From the NCBI GenBank assembly GCA_012960535.1, contig DUBB01000007.1:103635-167634 (forward strand): a stretch of DNA of 64,000 nt. The letters run 5' to 3'. This DNA is from Gammaproteobacteria bacterium (GTDB lineage Bacteria > Pseudomonadota > Gammaproteobacteria > Pseudomonadales > Azotimanducaceae). Shown here in pieces: positions 56,329-64,000 of the stretch (its first letter is position 1; each line of letters starts with the position of its first letter). Made by a program: the position numbers and the translations under genes. The notes beneath the pieces were generated by a model. It was given only the letters and a program-made list of their open reading frames with translations, did no database searches and was not told where the DNA came from.

Positions 56329-56344
56329 CTTTGATCAATCAAAG
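56329..56344. promoter_or_regulatory. Perfect 16-bp palindrome upstream of lon
   Basis: CTTTGATCAATCAAAG consists of two 7-bp arms, CTTTGAT and ATCAAAG, separated by CA. It lies 70 bp before the lon start in the 229-bp gap to clpX (56259-56487), so it could be an operator. No known operator consensus can be assigned with confidence. I do not see a clear sigma-32 promoter there. Confidence 0.35.
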
Positions 56345-56487
56345 GCGAATTAGTTACACCAAAATCTATTCATAGTGGGCATGTCCGCAGGGAAGGTGAA
56401 CAAAAGTCTGGGCGGCCCTCTGGACCACTCGGTTCAGATTGAGCGTGATTTTCCAAGTCTGGTCTGCTGGTTTAAATAGCAGCCGAA

Positions 56488-57765
56488 TTACTCTGTCACC
56501 GCCTTCTGTTGATCCTGATTCTCATAGATCAACATAGGTTCACTGTCACCAATAATCACATTTTCATCAATGACTATCTTACTTACATCGTCTTCCGAAG
56601 GGATTCTGTACATGACATCGAGCAACACTGATTCCAGAATGGAGCGAAGCCCTCTTGCACCCGTTTTTCTATCGACTGCCTTGCGAGCAACCGCTTTAAG
56701 CGCATCCTCCCTGAAATCAATTTCCACATCTTCCATTTGGAACAGTTTAGTGTACTGCTTGGTATAAGAATTCTTCGGCTCAACCAGGATTCGAACCAGG
56801 GCATCCTCATCCAATTCATCCAGAGTAGCCAGCACGGGTAATCTTCCAACAAACTCAGGAATCAGGCCATATCGAACAAGATCTTCTGGTTCGACAATTT
56901 TCAGCGTCTCTCCGAGGTTTTTCTTGTTGGATTCGGTCTCCACATTCGCGCTGAAGCCGATACCACTTTTCGCGGACCGGTTCAAAATAACTTTATCTAA
57001 ACCTGAAAATGCACCACCACAAATGAACAAGATATTGGTTGTATCTACTTGTAGAAATTCCTGTTGAGGATGTTTACGACCACCCTGTGGAGGAACCGAT
57101 GCTACCGTTCCCTCTATCAACTTTAATAGTGCCTGCTGGACACCTTCTCCGGAAACATCTCGAGTTATTGACGGGTTATCACTTTTTCGAGATATTTTAT
57201 CTATCTCGTCAATGTAAACAATGCCAACCTGTGCCTTATCCACATCATAGTCACATTTCTGTAGCAGTTTCTGAATAATGTTCTCGACATCTTCTCCTAC
57301 ATAACCCGCTTCGGTTAAGGTCGTCGCATCAGCGATTGTAAACGGTACATCAAGCAATCGGGCCAGCGTTTCTGCAAGCAGGGTCTTACCGACACCGGTC
57401 GGGCCAACCAGCAGAATATTACTCTTCTGCAACTCAACGTCATCTTTGCTACCCGAATAATTTAACCGTTTATAGTGGTTATACACCGCTACTGATAACA
57501 CCCGCTTGGCCCGTTGCTGGCCAATGACATACTCATCAAGTATGGCCTTGATTTCCTGTGGAGTAGGAAGCTTTTTCAGCTTTTCTTCTTCAGTCGATTC
57601 CTGCAGTTCTTCTCGTATTATATCGTTACAGAGTTCTACGCATTCGTCACAAACGTAGACTGAAGGACCTGCTATCAGTTTCCTGACTTCATGCTGACTT
57701 TTACCGCAAAAATTACAGTGCAGCAGTTTGCCATCATTACTGTTCCCGTCATTTTCGTCCGACAT
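56488..57765 (-). CDS. clpX: ATP-dependent Clp protease ATP-binding subunit ClpX
   Basis: A 425-residue AAA+ unfoldase. The N-terminal zinc domain has C17, C20, C39 and C42 ([18 protein letters not shown]). Walker A is GPTGVGKT (about 122-129), Walker B is [10 protein letters not shown], and the pore and sensor regions ([19 protein letters not shown]) are intact. It unfolds substrates for ClpP. The start is 113 bp after the clpP stop on the same strand. Confidence 0.98.
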   Translation of the reverse strand: MSDENDGNSNDGKLLHCNFCGKSQHEVRKLIAGPSVYVCDECVELCNDIIREELQESTEEEKLKKLPTPQEIKAILDEYVIGQQRAKRVLSVAVYNHYKRLNYSGSKDDVELQKSNILLVGPTGVGKTLLAETLARLLDVPFTIADATTLTEAGYVGEDVENIIQKLLQKCDYDVDKAQVGIVYIDEIDKISRKSDNPSITRDVSGEGVQQALLKLIEGTVASVPPQGGRKHPQQEFLQVDTTNILFICGGAFSGLDKVILNRSAKSGIGFSANVETESNKKNLGETLKIVEPEDLVRYGLIPEFVGRLPVLATLDELDEDALVRILVEPKNSYTKQYTKLFQMEDVEIDFREDALKAVARKAVDRKTGARGLRSILESVLLDVMYRIPSEDDVSKIVIDENVIIGDSEPMLIYENQDQQKAVTE

Positions 57766-57878
57766 TACAACCTCAATTCGTAAAACTAACTTGATTTAAA
57801 CGTATATATACCATGCATTCGGCTGGTCTCAAACCAAATTTAATGCAAGGTATTGACATTAATTCCGTCCAGCACCTT

Positions 57879-58529
57879 TTATTTTACAGCGGCTAAAGCT
57901 GTAGAACGTGGCTCTTGGATCTTATCTATCATGCCATAAGTCAACGCATCTGACGGCGTCATGAAAAAATCTCTCTCCGTATCGCGAGATATTTGCTCAA
58001 CACTTTTTTCCGTATGATGGGCCATTATTTCATTCATTCGTTCTCTAAGATACAAAATTTCTTTGGCCTGTATTTCAATATCAGAAGCCTGACCTTGGGA
58101 TCCGCCACTGGGCTGGTGAATCATTACTCTGGAATTAGGCAGACAATAACGCTTTCCTTTCGCGCCGCCTGCCAACAATAACGCACCCATACTGGCAGCC
58201 TGGCCAATACATAGGGTAGACACATCACAATTAACGAACTGCATTGTATCGTAAATCGCCAGACCAGCCGTTACTGAACCGCCTGGTGAGTTAATATACA
58301 GCTGAACATCCTTGTCGGCATTTTCCGACTCGGCAAACAGCAATTGAGCCACGATCAGATTTGCAACATTATCGTCGACAGGACCGACCACAAATATTAT
58401 TCTTTCCTTCAGCAAACGACTATAGATGTCATAAGAACGTTCGCCGCGTGGCGTCTGTTCTAAAACCATGGGTACTAAGCCCAGCCCCTTTGTGACCTGA
58501 TACCCAGGATCTTCAATATGTGAACTCAT
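57879..58529 (-). CDS. clpP: ATP-dependent Clp protease proteolytic subunit ClpP
   Basis: A 216-residue serine protease that forms the tetradecameric chamber used by ClpX. The triad is S113 ([11 protein letters not shown]), H138 (MIHQPSGG) and D187 (TERDFFM), with spacing identical to E. coli. An N-terminal propeptide of about 15-20 residues precedes the conserved [22 protein letters not shown] site lies just before the start. The 185-bp gap to tig (58530-58714) has no other gene. Confidence 0.98.
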   Translation of the reverse strand: MSSHIEDPGYQVTKGLGLVPMVLEQTPRGERSYDIYSRLLKERIIFVVGPVDDNVANLIVAQLLFAESENADKDVQLYINSPGGSVTAGLAIYDTMQFVNCDVSTLCIGQAASMGALLLAGGAKGKRYCLPNSRVMIHQPSGGSQGQASDIEIQAKEILYLRERMNEIMAHHTEKSVEQISRDTERDFFMTPSDALTYGMIDKIQEPRSTALAAVK

Positions 58530-58714
58530 CTATACTCCTCCCTCTGTGCTCACCTCTTGGTGACATGAGCAATTTGTGTAATTGATAACCAGAAGCTCAA
58601 ACTATGATAACACTTCCCAGTTATTTACTCTGAAAAACGAGTATTTGCAATCGCATTTAGTAATTCGGACACTCGTAGTGCCGCTGCCACAGCACTGTCC
58701 TCAGACAGCGTGGA

Positions 58715-60106
58715 CTAGTCTTCGCTCTGATCCGTTTGGCTGTCTTCACTCTCCAGCGCAACTGCATCATCTGGCTGTTGCGCGTCGTCCTCGGTCTGCT
58801 CAGGCTGTTCCGGCGGCTTTACGGCTTCTTCATAGGGCATATCCTGATCAGTAACCTCAGCTTCCTTTAAAATTGTCTCAACGACCTGCTCTTCCATTAC
58901 CAGACTCTGTACCTGACTAAGCTGTTCTTCGTTACTATAGTAGTAATTAACTAATTGTTCCGGTTGCTCATAACTGCTGGCAATATCTTCAATTTTCGAG
59001 CGCACGCGTTCTGCATCCACTACCAATTTGTTTTCTTCAACAATGGCATTAACAATTAAACCAAGCTGAACTCGACGAATGGACTGTTTTTCGAATAACT
59101 CTGCCGGTAGCATGGAAGCATCAAACTGCTGTCCGTCACCAAACTGACGCAGCATATCCTGGCGCATTCTATCAATCTCTTCATTGACCAAGGCTTTAGG
59201 CACCACAATCTCGGTTGTGGAGATCAATCCGTCCATCACCTGATTCTTAACCTTATTGTCTACAGCATTCTTGAGTTCCTTTTCCATGTTGCTTCTGACT
59301 TCAATAAGGAATGCATCTAAGCCACCCTCCTGTACCCCAAACTCCTTGAAAAACTGATCGTCAACTTCCGGTAATTGCGACTCACCTACCGAATTTATCT
59401 TGATTTTGAAAACAGCTTGTTTACCGGCAAGTTCTGCCTTTTGGTAATCTTCCGGGAAAGTCACATCGAGATCCGTTTCATCGCCTGTGGACAAGCCAAT
59501 CAGGCCATCTTCGAAACCCGGAATCATGGAACCAGAACCAATTACAACCTCTGACCCTTCAGCCTGCCCTCCCTCAAAATCTTCACCATCTACTGAGCCG
59601 GAAAAATCGATGTTAAGCTGGTCTTCCAAAGCCGCTTTCCGGTCCACAGGCACAAATACCTTTCTTTGCTCCCGCAAACGCTCAACCATATTATCCAGGT
59701 CCGATTCACTGATATCTGCTACAGGTCGAACTATCTTTATTTTACTCAGCTCAGCAGGCTCAACCTCCGGGAAAACCTCAAATATCGCTGTAAAAGCCAG
59801 ATCCTTACCCATTTCAACGATCACATCTTCTATCTTTGGTGTGCCGGCAGGATTGATCATCTCCTGCTGGATTGCCTCAGCAAAACTCTGCTGCATCATC
59901 TCGCTGGAAACCTCCTGTAGAACATCCCGGCCAAACCGGCGTCGAACTTCCCGCAGAGGTACCTTACCGGGTCTAAACCCTTTTATTTTAACCTGGCCCG
60001 TCATCTGTTTAAGTTTATCTTCTACTTTTGAGTTCACTTCCACGGACGGGACGACGATATGCATCTTGCGTTCAAGGTCTGATATCGATTCTAATTTTAC
60101 TTCCAT
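58715..60106 (-). CDS. tig: Trigger factor
   Basis: A 463-residue ribosome-bound chaperone and prolyl isomerase. The ribosome-binding loop GFRPGKVPLREVRRRFG lies at about 43-59. The FKBP domain (about 150-250) and the helical arms follow. The C terminus is extended by an acidic tail (EDDAQQPDDAVALESEDSQTD), making it longer than E. coli Tig (432). It is first in the tig-clpP-clpX-lon block and comes 49 bp after tRNA-Leu. Confidence 0.97.
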   Translation of the reverse strand: MEVKLESISDLERKMHIVVPSVEVNSKVEDKLKQMTGQVKIKGFRPGKVPLREVRRRFGRDVLQEVSSEMMQQSFAEAIQQEMINPAGTPKIEDVIVEMGKDLAFTAIFEVFPEVEPAELSKIKIVRPVADISESDLDNMVERLREQRKVFVPVDRKAALEDQLNIDFSGSVDGEDFEGGQAEGSEVVIGSGSMIPGFEDGLIGLSTGDETDLDVTFPEDYQKAELAGKQAVFKIKINSVGESQLPEVDDQFFKEFGVQEGGLDAFLIEVRSNMEKELKNAVDNKVKNQVMDGLISTTEIVVPKALVNEEIDRMRQDMLRQFGDGQQFDASMLPAELFEKQSIRRVQLGLIVNAIVEENKLVVDAERVRSKIEDIASSYEQPEQLVNYYYSNEEQLSQVQSLVMEEQVVETILKEAEVTDQDMPYEEAVKPPEQPEQTEDDAQQPDDAVALESEDSQTDQSED

Positions 60107-60155
60107 AAACTGTTCCGTAAATCTTAATCACTGAATCTACCGTTATTTTTCAGGC

Positions 60156-60240
<85 letters not shown>

Positions 60241-60456
60241 TGCTTTACCTGACCATTGCTTCGCGAAAAACAGGCTAGCCATAAGAGCTGCCCCTGCCTT
60301 TACCAGAAAATCGACCCCAATAGTTAATCTATATCCAAATCAGTAAGTTAAGGTAATTTATCTGAATCACGAAGCGAGCGATTATAGAGATAAATAGCGG
60401 TTTCCACAACAAACCAAAGATGCGACCTTAATTCAGGCGGAAACAGGCAGTTGAAA

Positions 60457-60533
60457 TGGGGTGGACGACGGGGTTTGAACCCGCGACCGCCGGAATCACA
60501 ATCCGGAGCTCTACCAACTGAGCTACGCCCACC
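60457..60533 (-). tRNA. tRNA-His (anticodon GUG)
   Basis: A 77-nt tRNA with encoded CCA. The 5' end GGTGGGCGTAGCTCAG includes the extra G-1 that pairs with C73, a known identity element for tRNA-His. The anticodon loop TTGTGAT gives GUG. The gap to tRNA-Leu (60241-60456, 216 bp) shows no gene. Confidence 0.97.
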
Positions 60534-61034
60534 ATTTCACAAAACCTGCCCGATTCAAGCCATCAAATATTATTCCGGCAAAACATTTTTTCCGCCACCG
60601 GTTCGCCTGTTGCGCGATCAAATCCGTTTCCCCGCCTATGGTAACTTTCTATAGGAACTTTCTATAGGAACTTTCTATACTAACTTCACCAGCCAACCCC
60701 TATAAAGCGATTGCTGTTAGCCAACAAACGCTCATCGGTTAAATATGACCTGAGCATCTGATATCTGATTTGCCATCATCGCAATTGTATCCCAGGACAA
60801 GTCAGACTGTTTCCCTGACTACGCAGCAAACCGAGCAATGGCGGGCGCGAACGAGTTTACCAAAATTTACCTTCTGTTTGTCGAAACCGCCGAGAAATAT
60901 TTTGAGACGATACTCTGCCTGCAACAGAGACCGGTAATGCTTAAAATTGTTCCGGCTGTTCACCACGATTAAGCGGTCACCAAGACGGGCGTGTACAGAT
61001 TATTGTCACGTTCTCATCACAGAGATGGGAAATA
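60534..61034. other. 501-bp spacer between tRNA-His and tRNA-Arg, no gene recognised
   Basis: The stretch contains no ORF of useful length on either strand and no recognised RNA. Its only clear feature is the 13-bp triple repeat at 60643-60681. A spacer of this size is unusual inside a conserved tRNA cluster; it may separate two transcription units (Pro-Arg and His-Leu) or be a degraded insertion. Confidence 0.6.
60643..60681. repeat. Triple 13-bp direct repeat
   Basis: Three contiguous copies of AACTTTCTATAGG (60643-60655, 60656-60668), the last ending in CT instead of GG (60669-60681). They lie 110 bp upstream of tRNA-His in its direction of transcription. On that strand each copy contains TATAGA, which resembles a -10 hexamer, but no -35 at normal spacing is visible. 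Confidence 0.85.
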
Positions 61035-61111
61035 TGGTAGGGCATAGACGATTCGAACGTCTGACCTGCCGCTTAGAAGGCGGCTGCTCTATCCAGCTGA
61101 GCTAATGCCCC
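61035..61111 (-). tRNA. tRNA-Arg (anticodon UCU)
   Basis: A 77-nt tRNA with encoded CCA. The 5' end is GGGGCATTAGCTCAG, the acceptor stem pairs with ATGCCCT (one G-U pair), and the anticodon loop CTTCTAA gives UCU. The T loop is GTTCGAATC. It follows tRNA-Pro by 48 bp. Confidence 0.96.
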
Positions 61112-61159
61112 ATCCCACTTACAAGCAACAATATACTGCTGACGCCGTACCCAATAATC

Positions 61160-61236
61160 TGGTCGGGGTAGAGAGATTCGAACTCCCGACATCCTGCTCC
61201 CAAAGCAGGCGCGCTACCAGACTGCGCTATACCCCG
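61160..61236 (-). tRNA. tRNA-Pro (anticodon UGG)
   Basis: A 77-nt tRNA with encoded CCA. It begins CGGGGTATAGCGCAGTCTGG; the C1-G72 pair is usual for bacterial tRNA-Pro. The anticodon loop TTTGGGA gives UGG. First gene of the tRNA cluster. Confidence 0.97.
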
Positions 61237-61267
61237 AACATAACTACTAACTCCTACCTTAAAACAG

Positions 61268-61273
61268 ATTATA
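61268..61273 (-). promoter_or_regulatory. Probable -10 element of the tRNA cluster
   Basis: A perfect TATAAT on the minus strand is placed about 32 bp before the tRNA-Pro 5' end, the distance expected for a short leader. The -35 region at 17-bp spacing (TGCTGC) matches poorly. Confidence 0.45.
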
Positions 61274-61413
61274 CATCACCTTGTTGGCAGGCAGCATTAA
61301 CACGACTTCGCCGCGACGCCGTGATTCTACTTAAAGCGATAGCGCGCAGTCAACGAAAGTTGGCCCTAGAGTGTTACACTTTCCATCACTTTCATCCCAT
61401 TAAGACCCAAACA

Positions 61414-62145
61414 ATGGCTAAGACGCGTTATCTTTTCATTTCTGATCTACATCTGGAACCCTCCAAAATGAATGTAAGTGAAGCTTTCAAAGATTATCTG
61501 CGGGCGCTGAGCGAGCAGGATGCGCTTTTTATCCTTGGAGACCTGTTTGAGGTCTGGCTGGGAGATGATGACAATACCGATTTCAATCAATCCATAATCG
61601 AAGCGCTGAACCTGTGCCATGCCGATGTCTACCTGATGCACGGCAACCGGGATTTCCTGATCGGGTCCAGGTTCGCCGATCAGGCTAACCTGACCTTGCT
61701 CCCTGATCCTTACATTCTGGATCTATTCGGCCAGCCTACTCTGCTCCTACATGGCGATAGCCTGTGCACACTGGACCACGAATATATGGCAATACGGGAC
61801 CTGCTCCGCAGTGAGCCTTTTCAAGCTGACTTGCTCGGTAAAACACTCTCAGAACGCGCCCACATCGCCCAACAGGCAAGAAAGGAAAGCCGGCTTCACA
61901 CAGGACAGACTGAAATGCAGATAATGGATGTCACCCCTGAAGAGGTTCAGCTTACTTTCACCAGACATAACGTAAAAATGATAATTCACGGCCATACTCA
62001 CAGACCGGAAGATCACCTAGCCAATCGTGACAGCCGGCACTGCCGCCGAATCGTGCTGGGTGACTGGGATAGGTTTGGCTGGCAGGTTATAGCAGATGAC
62101 CAGGCTATCAGGCTTGACCGTTTCCCAGTCGATCAACTCAACTAA
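61414..62145 (+). CDS. lpxH: UDP-2,3-diacylglucosamine diphosphatase LpxH
   Basis: A 243-residue calcineurin-like pyrophosphatase that makes lipid X in lipid A synthesis. Start at 61414 (MAKTRYLFISDLHLEPS); the open frame extends upstream to 61105 only because it runs across tRNA genes. Metal ligands are in SDLH, GDLFEVWLGDD, HGNRDFLIG, LHGDSL and HGHTHRP. Length matches E. coli LpxH (240). It overlaps the convergent miaE by 8 bp at the 3' end. Confidence 0.96.
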   Translation: MAKTRYLFISDLHLEPSKMNVSEAFKDYLRALSEQDALFILGDLFEVWLGDDDNTDFNQSIIEALNLCHADVYLMHGNRDFLIGSRFADQANLTLLPDPYILDLFGQPTLLLHGDSLCTLDHEYMAIRDLLRSEPFQADLLGKTLSERAHIAQQARKESRLHTGQTEMQIMDVTPEEVQLTFTRHNVKMIIHGHTHRPEDHLANRDSRHCRRIVLGDWDRFGWQVIADDQAIRLDRFPVDQLN

Positions 62146-62740
62146 ATCCTTGGACAGGCAAGCCACTGTGAAACCGGAAATCGGTATCCTCTGATGTAAT
62201 GAGTTCTGCTTCGACTTCCAGAAATTCCGCCAGTCTTTCATCTATGGGACCCACTGATATTTTCCTGGCAAAACCCAAGTAACATTCAAAATGGCGCAGC
62301 TCAGACTTCAGCAAAGAGCCATAGAATTCAGCGAGGTCCGGCTCCAGAACAGATACCAGTCTGGCAAATCTCTCACAGCTGCGAGCTTCCACGATAGCAC
62401 TAACCAGCATCAGATCAATCAGCCTGCTAGGTTCATGAGTCCTTACCGGTTTACGCAAACCACCCGCATAGCGGGAAGAACTTAGCTGCTTATAAACAAT
62501 ACCCCTTGACTTCATAAAACCCAGCACTTGTTCAAAATGGCGTAATTCTTCCCTCGCGAGTTTAGAAAGCTGCGCTAACAATTCTGGGTATTCAACATAT
62601 CGATACAACAGGTTCAGCGCTGTTGAAGCGGCTTTTTTTTCACAGTTAGCATGGTCCATCAACAATATATCGACATTATGTAGCGCCTGGTCGAGCCACA
62701 AATCTGGCGTCTGAACCCATAGAAAATCACTCACTTTCAT
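62138..62740 (-). CDS. miaE: tRNA-(ms2io6A) hydroxylase MiaE
   Basis: A 200-residue diiron monooxygenase that hydroxylates the isopentenyl group of ms2i6A at tRNA position 37. Diiron ligands fit DHANCEKKAA, REELRHFEQV, EARSCERFARL and KSELRHFECYLGFA. The start is taken at 62740 because TGGAGT stands 4 nt upstream; ATG codons at 62755 and 62758 would add five or six residues. Overlaps lpxH tail to tail. Divergent from acnB across 107 bp. Confidence 0.94.
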   Translation of the reverse strand: MKVSDFLWVQTPDLWLDQALHNVDILLMDHANCEKKAASTALNLLYRYVEYPELLAQLSKLAREELRHFEQVLGFMKSRGIVYKQLSSSRYAGGLRKPVRTHEPSRLIDLMLVSAIVEARSCERFARLVSVLEPDLAEFYGSLLKSELRHFECYLGFARKISVGPIDERLAEFLEVEAELITSEDTDFRFHSGLPVQGFS

Positions 62741-62847
62741 CACGACTCCATTCATCATGGCTTAACTTTGATTGCCCCATACAGTATTATCTGCATCCAA
62801 ACTGATTTCCACTCGACCAATCAAAAGAGCCAAAAAAGGATTCTCCA

Positions 62848-64000
62848 GTGCTTGAAGCTTATCGACAACATACTGCGGACAGAGCAGCTCAAGGGATCGT
62901 ACCCAAACCACTTTCTGCCCAACAGGTTAACGAGTTAACCGAACTTTTAAAAGCACCTCCTCTGGGTGAGGAAAAATTCTTGCTGGATCTGCTAACTAAT
63001 CGCGTTCCAGCCGGCGTCGACGATGCGGCCTACGTGAAAGCAGGATTTCTCGCTGACGTTGCAAAGGGAAATACGGCTTCCCCTGTCATAAATCGTCTAC
63101 TAGCCACCGAATTATTAGGAACCATGCTGGGTGGGTATAACATCCAGCCCCTGATTGATCTGTTAGAAGACACTGAGGTAGCTTCGGCTGCAGCCACGGC
63201 GCTCAGCAACACCTTATTAATGTTTGATGCCTTTCATGACGTAGTTGAAAAAACTAAAACAGGGAATACTCATGCCATTGCAGTAATTAACGCCTGGGCT
63301 AATGCTGATTGGTTTACGCGCCGCGCCAAACCGGCTGCGGAAATCAAGGTCACCGTGTTTAAAGTTGATGGGGAAACCAATACCGATGACCTGTCACCTG
63401 CGGGCGATGCCTGGAGCCGCCCGGATATCCCGTTTCATGCCAAATCCATGCTCATTAAAACGATGGATGATCCACTCGGTACTATTGAAGCGCTGAAACA
63501 GAAAGGACATCCTCTGGCCTACGTTGGTGATGTTGTAGGAACAGGATCATCAAGAAAGTCCGCAACCAATTCCGTTTTATGGCATATGGGTGATGATATT
63601 CCCTGCATACCCAATAAACGAGATGGAGGCGTTGTCCTGGGAGGTAAAATTGCCCCCATTTTCTTCAATACCATGGAGGATGCAGGTGCCCTGCCGATCG
63701 AATGTGACGTCAGCAAAATGCGCATGGGCGACGTTATTACCATCCACCCCTACAAGGGAAGCATCACCAATGAACAGCATGAACTGATCTCTGAATTCAA
63801 GCTAACCAGCAATGTTCTATTGGATGAGGTTCAAGCAGGCGGAAGAATTCCATTGATTATCGGCAGAGGTTTGACTGAGCGGGCTCGCGATGCACTTAAC
63901 CTGGCTAGTAACGATATCTTCAGAAAGGCAATCCCAGTGGAGACCTCGACCCGGGGTTATACCCTTGCCCAGAAGATAGTCGGTAAAGCCTGCGGCGTTG
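62848..64000 (+). CDS. acnB: Aconitate hydratase B, 5' part
   Basis: The first 384 codons of AcnB; the gene continues past the window. It starts with GTG at 62848 after AAGGA, and reads MLEAYRQHTADRAAQGIVPK. The N-terminal HEAT-like domain contains EEKFLLDLLTNRVP and the swivel domain starts near 165 with VFKVDGETNTDDLSPA and DVVGTGSSRKSATNSVLW. The Fe-S cysteines lie in the missing part. It converts citrate to isocitrate in the TCA cycle and, as apoenzyme, binds RNA in known bacteria. Confidence 0.97.
   Translation, partial: MLEAYRQHTADRAAQGIVPKPLSAQQVNELTELLKAPPLGEEKFLLDLLTNRVPAGVDDAAYVKAGFLADVAKGNTASPVINRLLATELLGTMLGGYNIQPLIDLLEDTEVASAAATALSNTLLMFDAFHDVVEKTKTGNTHAIAVINAWANADWFTRRAKPAAEIKVTVFKVDGETNTDDLSPAGDAWSRPDIPFHAKSMLIKTMDDPLGTIEALKQKGHPLAYVGDVVGTGSSRKSATNSVLWHMGDDIPCIPNKRDGGVVLGGKIAPIFFNTMEDAGALPIECDVSKMRMGDVITIHPYKGSITNEQHELISEFKLTSNVLLDEVQAGGRIPLIIGRGLTERARDALNLASNDIFRKAIPVETSTRGYTLAQKIVGKACGV

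Noticed and set aside
59487-60134. Long open frame (215 codons) opposite to tig
   Set aside because: Antisense shadow of a clearly conserved gene, with Ser/Thr/Arg-rich translation typical of reverse frames.
60643-60681. Similarity of the 13-bp repeat to an FRT half-site (TATAGGAACTT)
   Set aside because: Copies are direct, not inverted around an 8-bp core, and there is no recombinase nearby. An 11-bp AT-rich match is likely chance.
61105-61413. N-terminal extension of the lpxH frame
   Set aside because: It runs through tRNA-Pro and the end of tRNA-Arg. The conserved LpxH N terminus starts at the ATG at 61414.

Overview
The window looks like chromosomal core and near-core sequence from a free-living, aerobic, Gram-negative gammaproteobacterium of moderate GC, probably aquatic. 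The reasons are a type II secretion block, LpxH (lipid A synthesis), GlnRS, MiaE, AcnB, and the order tRNA(Pro-Arg-His-Leu)-tig-clpP-clpX-lon-hupB-ppiD, which is the arrangement known from Pseudomonas-like genomes. I see no prophage, transposase, CRISPR array, antibiotic-resistance cassette or defence island. Genus cannot be set from the sequence alone.

Layout. 1-2.3 kb: an SDR oxidoreductase and a MATE transporter. 2.3-9.9 kb: a tightly overlapping operon gspE-F-G-H-I-J-K-L-M (type II secretion) without gspC, D, N or O. 10-13 kb: a LysR regulator abutting an aspartate carbamoyltransferase gene, then cysteine synthase. 13-17 kb: etfBA divergent from ETF-ubiquinone oxidoreductase, the electron exit for acyl-CoA dehydrogenases. 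16.8-24 kb: small operons, including a DUF1285 group, an SCP-x-type thiolase with a DUF35 partner, an FMN reductase, a CDF transporter, an alpha/beta hydrolase and an M28-like protein that seems to have lost its metal ligands. 24.4-25.9 kb: serine hydroxymethyltransferase behind what reads as a ZTP (pfl) riboswitch. 26.4-30.2 kb: enoyl-CoA hydratase, a small SelW-like selenoprotein whose UGA codon hides it from ordinary gene finding, an M19 dipeptidase and an acyl-CoA dehydrogenase. 30-35.7 kb: a PLP-dependent dehydratase, an LLM oxidoreductase, glnS, a TSUP permease and a secreted propeller-like protein. 36-44 kb: DAHP synthase, nfuA, metH, a sulfite reductase and its DUF934 partner. 44-49.5 kb: an AcuI-like reductase, sohB, an SCP2-domain protein, and nudC-dnaQ-rnhA-methyltransferase. 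49.6-60 kb: mltD, ppiD, hupB, lon, clpX, clpP, tig. 60-64 kb: four tRNA genes, lpxH, miaE and the 5' part of acnB.

The genes work together in several themes: fatty acid/acyl-CoA oxidation feeding electrons through ETF and ETF-QO to quinone; sulfur and one-carbon metabolism (cysK, cysI, metH, glyA); protein quality control (trigger factor, ClpXP, Lon, PpiD); and envelope and secretion functions.

The most useful items not found by simple ORF calling are the selenoprotein with its SECIS-like hairpin (27337-27588), the riboswitch before glyA (25725-25832), a 42-codon candidate membrane protein starting with TTG (41670-41798), and three similar 14-15 bp tandem arrays placed just in front of the start codons of three unrelated oxidoreductase genes (706-795, 32030-32120, 45120-45176). 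I did not find a clearly new multi-gene system.
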